A DNA stretch of 64,000 nucleotides from NCBI GenBank assembly GCA_963555705.1, contig OY743169.1, positions 10,292,014 to 10,356,013 on the forward strand, in the 5' to 3' direction. This DNA comes from Ligustrum vulgare (lineage: Eukaryota > Streptophyta > Magnoliopsida > Lamiales > Oleaceae). The notes beneath the pieces are model-generated. The model did no database searches. It worked only from the letters and a program-made list of their open reading frames with translations, and was not told the origin of the DNA. Below, piece after piece: positions 59,515 to 64,000 of the stretch; the stretch's first letter is position 1, and every line of letters begins with the position of its first letter. The position numbers and the translations under genes are program-made.

Positions 59515-59711
59515 TGATGAGAATCCAGGGAGTCAATCGAGTCAAAGTCAAACAGGTCAACCCTCTTTCCGAATACCGGTGGGGCCCATGACAAGATCCA
59601 AGGCTAAAGAGGTCCAAGAGTCGATGGCGGGACTCATTTTCAAGCTCCGAAATCAAGTTCCCATGGAAGAGAGCAAGATCGAGGTCAATTGCCTAATTTT
59701 GGAAGAACAGG

Positions 59712-59886
59712 AACTTTCGGTCGACCGAAAGTTTCCTTCGGTCGACCGAAACTCTGCAGGATTTTGAGGCTCAGCTGCAAGCGGTTTTGGCTGACCAACG
59801 TACGACCGAAACTACCATTTCGGTCAACCAGGTGGTCGACCGAAATAAGTTCGGTCGACCGAAAGGTAATTTCGATCGACCGAAAG
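59712..59886 (+). promoter_or_regulatory. CpG-containing palindrome cluster in U3 of LTR C
   Basis: Variants of TTCGGTCGACCGAA. There is a perfect 22-bp palindrome at 59712-59733, and 14-bp perfect copies at 59737-59750 and 59850-59863. Imperfect copies lie at about 59818-59845 (split) and 59870-59885. The cluster ends about 65 bp upstream of the TATA box. Confidence 0.8.
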
Positions 59887-59949
59887 TCCTCCGAATGTAA
59901 AAAAAGGGATTTTTTGTGCAATTTACCAAACTTTTGTCTTTCATTTCTT

Positions 59950-59957
59950 GTATATAC
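59950..59957 (+). promoter_or_regulatory. TATA box of LTR C
   Basis: GTATATAC in the LTR, followed 40 bp later by a run resembling a transcript leader. It is downstream of the palindromes. Confidence 0.5.
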
Positions 59958-60296
59958 TTTGTAAAGCCCAAACCCTAGATAGTTTTTGGATGAACATTGA
60001 AGACTCCATTGAGAGCATTTGAGAGAGGTAAATCCTTTCTTTCCTTGTAACTTTTATTGAAATTTATTTCAACTTATATATTGAGAGTTGTTCTTGTGTA
60101 TTTGTTGATATTTATTCCACAAGTCTTGGTATTTGTCTTAATCCTTCCATTGGGCTAGGGTTTGTAAATCCTTGAATTTTGGTTGGGTTAAACTTGGGTC
60201 AAGATTTCTCATTTATTACCTATTTTAGCTTTCTTGGGTTGATACAATATTGTTGTGGGAATTTTTGATTTAATCACCAAAGGGGTTCGCATCATT

Positions 60297-60312
60297 TGGT
60301 ATCAAAGTTTGG
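60297..60312 (+). other. Primer binding site of element C (initiator tRNA-Met type)
   Basis: TGGTATCAAAGTTTGG, two bases after the LTR end. The usual TGGTATCAGAGC is slightly diverged (CAAAGT). Confidence 0.75.
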
Positions 60313-60935
60313 CTCTAAAATTGGTATTCTTATCTTTACATTTATTGTGTTGTTCTTGATAGTCAAAAAAAAAAAAAATTACAAAAAAATTTGGGGAAAA
60401 TTAGTGCCCATGAAAATTTCATGATTCCTACATATTGGGCATTGTTGTTATCATCAATTTGAAAGTTATTGGGGATACATTTGAACAAACACTTGAAAAT
60501 TCCAAACTTCTCAAAGCTTGCATCCTAAGTGTTTGATAAAATGTTTCAAAGAGTGTCTTCATATTGAAACCTACCATTCAACTACCAAACACATTCCTAA
60601 TTGAATTCCTTGTGTCTTACATCAAGTTATTGTGACTATACCCTTGAAAATCTTATTGGTCTAGTTCAATTCCTTACTTCCTTGTATAATAGCAAGCAAC
60701 TAAATTCTACTTGCTATTGTGTCAATCCTTCATTTGCTTCCTTTGTTGTTTGTGGAATTTGTGCTACACAAGAATTAAATTCTCAATTTAGTTGAATTAC
60801 GTTCCTTGAAAAGTTTGAGTAAGAAAGTGAAGAGTGGTAAAAGGCAAGAGTGGTGAGCTCATTAGAGGGAAAAAGCCTAATTGAGTGAAACACGAGCGAA
60901 CATAATTTGTGAGTACATTTGCACACTTACACTTC
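60313..60935 (+). other. 5' leader of element C
   Basis: Non-coding stretch between PBS and gag, AT-rich with a poly-A run (60366-60379). Short ORFs here are not supported. Confidence 0.5.
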
Positions 60936-61886
60936 ATGGCTCATGCACATACTTCGAGTGGACAAGATTCTAATGCACAAACTCAAGAGTTGAGGGATAT
61001 GATACAAGCTCTCACAGTTACTATGACGGATATGGGGGGAAGGTTGGAAGGTAGATTAGCAAGGTTGGAGACTAGGAGGGAAGTTCCACCTCCAAGGGAT
61101 GATAATGTTAGGAGGGGTGATAGGAGAAGGCCTAGAGATGAGTATGAATATGATGATGTTGATGATGATGAATTGGAGAGTGAAGGGGGTAGTGACCAAA
61201 ATTGGAACATGGGTAGGAATAGAGGAGGTAGGAATGTGAGGGGAGTAGGACGAGATCATGGGAGGAACCCTAGGGGTAGGGATGGAATGGATGGTAATCT
61301 TGGTAGTATTAAGATGAAAATTCCTTCTTTCCATGGGAAGAGTGATCCGGATGCCTATTTAGAATGGGAGAGGAAGATAGAATTGATTTTTGAATGTCAT
61401 AGGTACTCCGAGGATAAAAAGGTTAAGTTAGCGGTAGTGGAGTTTACCGACTATGCCTTAGCTTGGTGGGATAATTTATTACTCACTAGGAGAAGGAATT
61501 TCGAGGGTAGTGTGGATACTTGGGATGAATTGAAGAGCCTTATGAGAAAAAGATTTGTACCAAGTCACTACTATAGGGGACTCTATCAAAGACTACAAAC
61601 CCTTACTCAAGGAACAAAGGGTGTTGAAGATTATTATAAGGAGTTGGAAAAAGCTTTGATGAGGGCCGACATAGAGGAGGATAGAGAAGCCACTATGGCT
61701 CAATTTATGAGTGGGTTGAATAGGGAGATCGCCAATGTGGTTGAATTACACCATTATGTTGAGATGGAGGAGTTGGTACACATGGCTATTAAAGTGGAGG
61801 CTCAATTGAAGAAGAAGGAGCACTTTAAAAGAAAGGGGCAAGAAAAATTCTTGGGAGGTCCTAGTTCCAATTGGAAGTCTAAGTGG
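60936..61886 (+). pseudogene. gag of element C
   Basis: Starts at ATG 60936 (MAHAHTSSGQDSNAQ). The open frame also extends 9 codons upstream without an ATG. A coiled-coil-like stretch, an Arg/Asp-rich linker (DEYEYDDVDDDELESEGG) and the gag core (MKIPSFHGKSDPDAYLEWE, VEFTDYALAWWDNLL, FVPSHYYRGLYQRL, MSGLNREIANVVELHHYVE) follow. A one-base indel near 61883-61886 shifts the frame, so the CCHC part continues in another frame. The original was a single gag-pol ORF. Confidence 0.85.
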
Positions 61887-62809
61887 GGAGTGAAAAGGTT
61901 GATAAGGTACCACTTAAGGACAATATTGAAACCTCCAAGGGAAAGGAAGTTAGCTTCGCCAAGGATAAATCAAAGGTTGTTCCTACCACTTCTAGGAGTC
62001 GGGATATAGAATGCTTCAAGTGTAGAGGACGGGGGCATTATGCTCGAGAGTGCCCTAACAATAGGGTGATGATTATCAAAAATGGGGAGTGGTACTCGGA
62101 AGATGAAGAGGACGAAGAGGGGGTGCCATGTAGGGGAGATAGTGATGACGAGGAAGAAGAGGTGGAGGGAATTGTTAGTCCACCCAAGTCTTTAGTCACC
62201 ATTAGGTCTCTCAACACCCAAGCCAAGGTGGATGATGCGGCTAAGCAAAGGGAGAACATCTTCCATACTAGGTGTCTTGTGAAGGACAAAGCGTGTAGTC
62301 TCATCATTGATGGGGGGAGTTGCACCAATGTGGTTAGCACTAGTATGGTTGAAAGGTTGGGATTACCTTTAATGCCACATCCTAGTCCTTATAAGTTACA
62401 ATGGTTGAGTGATTATGGTGAGTTGAAAGTAAGCAAGCAAGTATTACTTATTTTCAACATAGGGACCTATGAGGATCAAGTACTTTGTGATGTGGTGCCC
62501 ATGCAAGCTACACATATATTATTAGGGAGGCCATGGCAATATGACAGGAGGGTATTGCATGATGGTAGGAAAAATCGGTATAGTTTCCAAATGAATGGAA
62601 AACCCGTGACACTCCTACCTTTGAGTCCAGAAGAAGTTTACAAGGACCAATTGAAACTCAAGAAGGAGGAGGAGGAGGAAAAAGAAAGAAGAAAAAAAAA
62701 TATGGAGTTGAGTGAGGGGCAAAACGAAAGTGAAAAAAAAAGGGGGAAAAAAGTAGTGAAAAAAAAAAGAGGGGATGCAAGAAAAAAGAAAGAGAGCAAA
62801 AGATATTGA
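61883..62809 (+). pseudogene. CCHC zinc knuckle and protease of element C
   Basis: Zinc knuckle CFKCRGRGHYAREC at about 62007-62048, an acidic linker, then the retropepsin-like domain with LIIDGGSCTNVVS and HILLGRPWQYDRRV. DGGS replaces the common D(S/T)GA, but this is usual in this family as I recall it. The C-terminal tail is a Lys/Glu-rich low-complexity stretch coded by A-rich DNA (62650-62810), ending at TGA 62807-62809, where a one-base shift separates it from RT. Confidence 0.85.
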
Positions 62810-62816
62810 GAAAAAA

Positions 62817-64000
62817 ATGAATTTTTATGCGAGTAGAGGTGATGTAGAAAGAGCTTTAAAAGAAAATCATTCAATTCTTTTGTTGGTCTATAAGGAGTCT
62901 CTCCTTACACTTGATGACCCTCACACTTCCCTCCCCACATTAGCTACTTCTTTGTTGCAGGAGTTCGAGGATGTCTTTCCGGAGGAGATGCCTAGTGGGC
63001 TTCCACCCATTAGAGGCATCGAGCATCAAATTGATTTCATCCCTGGAGCCGTCATTCCAAATAGACCGGCATACCGAAGCAATCCGGAGGAGACCAAGGA
63101 ACTCCAAAAACAAGTTGAGGAGTTGATGAGTAAAGGATATGTTCGTGAGAGCATGAGTCCTTGTGCCGTTCCCGTGCTACTAGTGCCCAAGAAGGATGGA
63201 ATCTTTAGAATGTGCGTCGATTGCCGAGCCATTAACAACATAACGGTAAAGTATCGATACCCCATTCCTAGGTTAGATGATATGCTAGATGAGTTGCATG
63301 GTTCGTGCATTTTTAGTAAAATCGACTTGAGAAGTGGATACCATCAAATTAGGATGAGGGAAGGAGATGAATGGAAAACCGCTTTTAAAACTAAATATGG
63401 TTTATATGAGTGGTTGGTTATGCCCTTCGGTCTCACTAATGCACCTAGCACTTTTATGAGATTAATGAACCATATTTTGCGTGCATTCATTGGGAAATTT
63501 GTGGTAGTTTACTTCGATGATATTTTGATTTATAGCAAAAATTTGAATGAGCATATTGAACACTTGAGGAGTGTACTTGTGGTTTTGAAAGGAGAACAAT
63601 TGTATGCTAACCTCAACAAGTGTAATTTTTGCATGGAGAGTGTGATCTTCCTTGGATTTGTAGTTAGTACTAAGGGAATAGAGGTCGATGAGGAGAAGAT
63701 CAAAGCCATTAAGGAATGGCCCACTCCCACAAGTGTCACCGAGGTAAGAAGCTTCCATGGGTTAGCTAGTTTTTACCGTCGTTTTGTCAAAGATTTTAGC
63801 ACACTAGCTTCACCACTTACCGAGGTTGTTAAAAAACATGTTGGGTTTAAATGGGGGGAGGCGCAAGAAAAGGCCTTTAATGAAATAAAGAACAAATTGT
63901 GCACCGCCCCGGTTTTGTCCTTGCCTAATTTTGATAAAACTTTTGAGATTGAATGTGATACTTCAGGCACAGGTATTGGAGTAGTTTTGATGCAGGAGAA
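62817..64000 (+). pseudogene. Reverse transcriptase and start of RNase H of element C (open at window end)
   Basis: Open without stop from ATG 62817 to the window end (about 394 codons). Motifs are [68 protein letters not shown], the catalytic [11 protein letters not shown] (YFDD), [14 protein letters not shown] and the thumb/connection ([16 protein letters not shown]). Then comes RNase H with its first Asp ([13 protein letters not shown]). All RT catalytic residues are present. It is called a pseudogene only because upstream frameshifts separate it from gag. Confidence 0.85.

Larger units (their letters stand above)
59515..60294 (+). repeat. 5' LTR of element C, with pol C-terminal coding sequence
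   Basis: TGATGAGAAT...GTTCGCATCA, with TGATG/CATCA inverted ends, next to the PBS. An open frame from the LTR start (DENPGSQSSQSQ, GPMTRSKAKEVQESMAGLIF) resembles the extreme C-terminus of gypsy polyproteins, so in a full copy pol would read into the 3' LTR. It ends at a stop near 59767. Confidence 0.75.
59515..64000 (+). mobile_element. Ty3/gypsy element C, plus strand, runs off the window
   Basis: LTR (59515-60294), Met-type PBS, leader, gag, CCHC-protease and RT up to the start of RNase H. The gag (PDAYLEWERKIELIFECH, PSHYYRGLYQRLQTLTQG) and the protease variant LIIDGGSCTNVVS belong to a large, often annotated plant gypsy family. I think it is a chromovirus but cannot prove this without integrase. 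Frameshifts at the gag/CCHC junction and in the A-rich stretch before RT disrupt the frame. It inserted into the LTR B copy. ATTTC (59510-59514) would be the target duplication. Confidence 0.88.

Noticed and set aside
59429..59767. Stand-alone 112-codon gene
   Set aside because: It starts in the LTR B copy and continues into LTR C. Only the part after 59515 is meaningful, as a pol C-terminus.

Overview
This is nuclear DNA of a flowering plant, most likely a eudicot. The evidence is spliceable plant genes with GT-AG introns (two pentatricopeptide repeat genes, a fatty-alcohol oxidase gene, a coiled-coil membrane protein gene) in a dense, nested landscape of plant LTR retrotransposons, MITEs and AT-rich repeats. 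I see no prokaryotic operon, CRISPR array, rRNA operon or convincing tRNA gene. I could not narrow the species.

Layout. 1-7160: an old LTR fragment (F) split by a decayed Athila-type Ty3/gypsy element (A, 343-6713) with a GTAAG target duplication. 7161-9025: gene debris, including one exon of a ROP/RAC GTPase pseudogene. 9031-10016: a solo LTR with a CCTGG target duplication, abutting a decayed Ty1/copia element on the minus strand (10022-14458). That copia element truncates a Mutator-like (MULE) transposase fragment (14459-15410). 17236-19197: a three-exon minus-strand gene for a coiled-coil membrane protein. 19571-22010: Stowaway-like MITE, LTR fragments, and a complete Cassandra TRIM (5S-derived LTRs) inside the start of another retroelement. 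22597-25235: AT-rich diverged repeats, a possible non-autonomous Helitron, hosting a second MITE. 26685-28625: an intronless DYW-type PPR gene resembling Arabidopsis CREF3 (plastid RNA editing). 31889-34621: a hAT-like non-autonomous element. 35402-37517: a two-exon P-type PPR gene. 39767-43334: the first three exons of a long-chain fatty-alcohol oxidase (FAO) gene, broken in exon 3 by an Athila-type LTR.

43335-64000 is a retrotransposon nest. Minus-strand Athila-like element B (3' LTR 43335-44756, large internal deletion) is interrupted in its protease by a young 10.3-kb chromovirus-like element D (48243-58587). The two LTRs of D differ by only a handful of bases, and each carries the same hAT MITE. 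After the remaining piece of B comes a second copy of the FAO exon-3/LTR junction (59001-59514), which implies a tandem duplication. That copy is in turn interrupted by plus-strand Ty3/gypsy element C (59515 to beyond the window end).

The most unusual signal is that LTRs of three different families (A, B, C) each carry a cluster of long CpG-rich palindromes about 60-250 bp upstream of their TATA box. The palindrome sequence is different in each family but the placement is the same.
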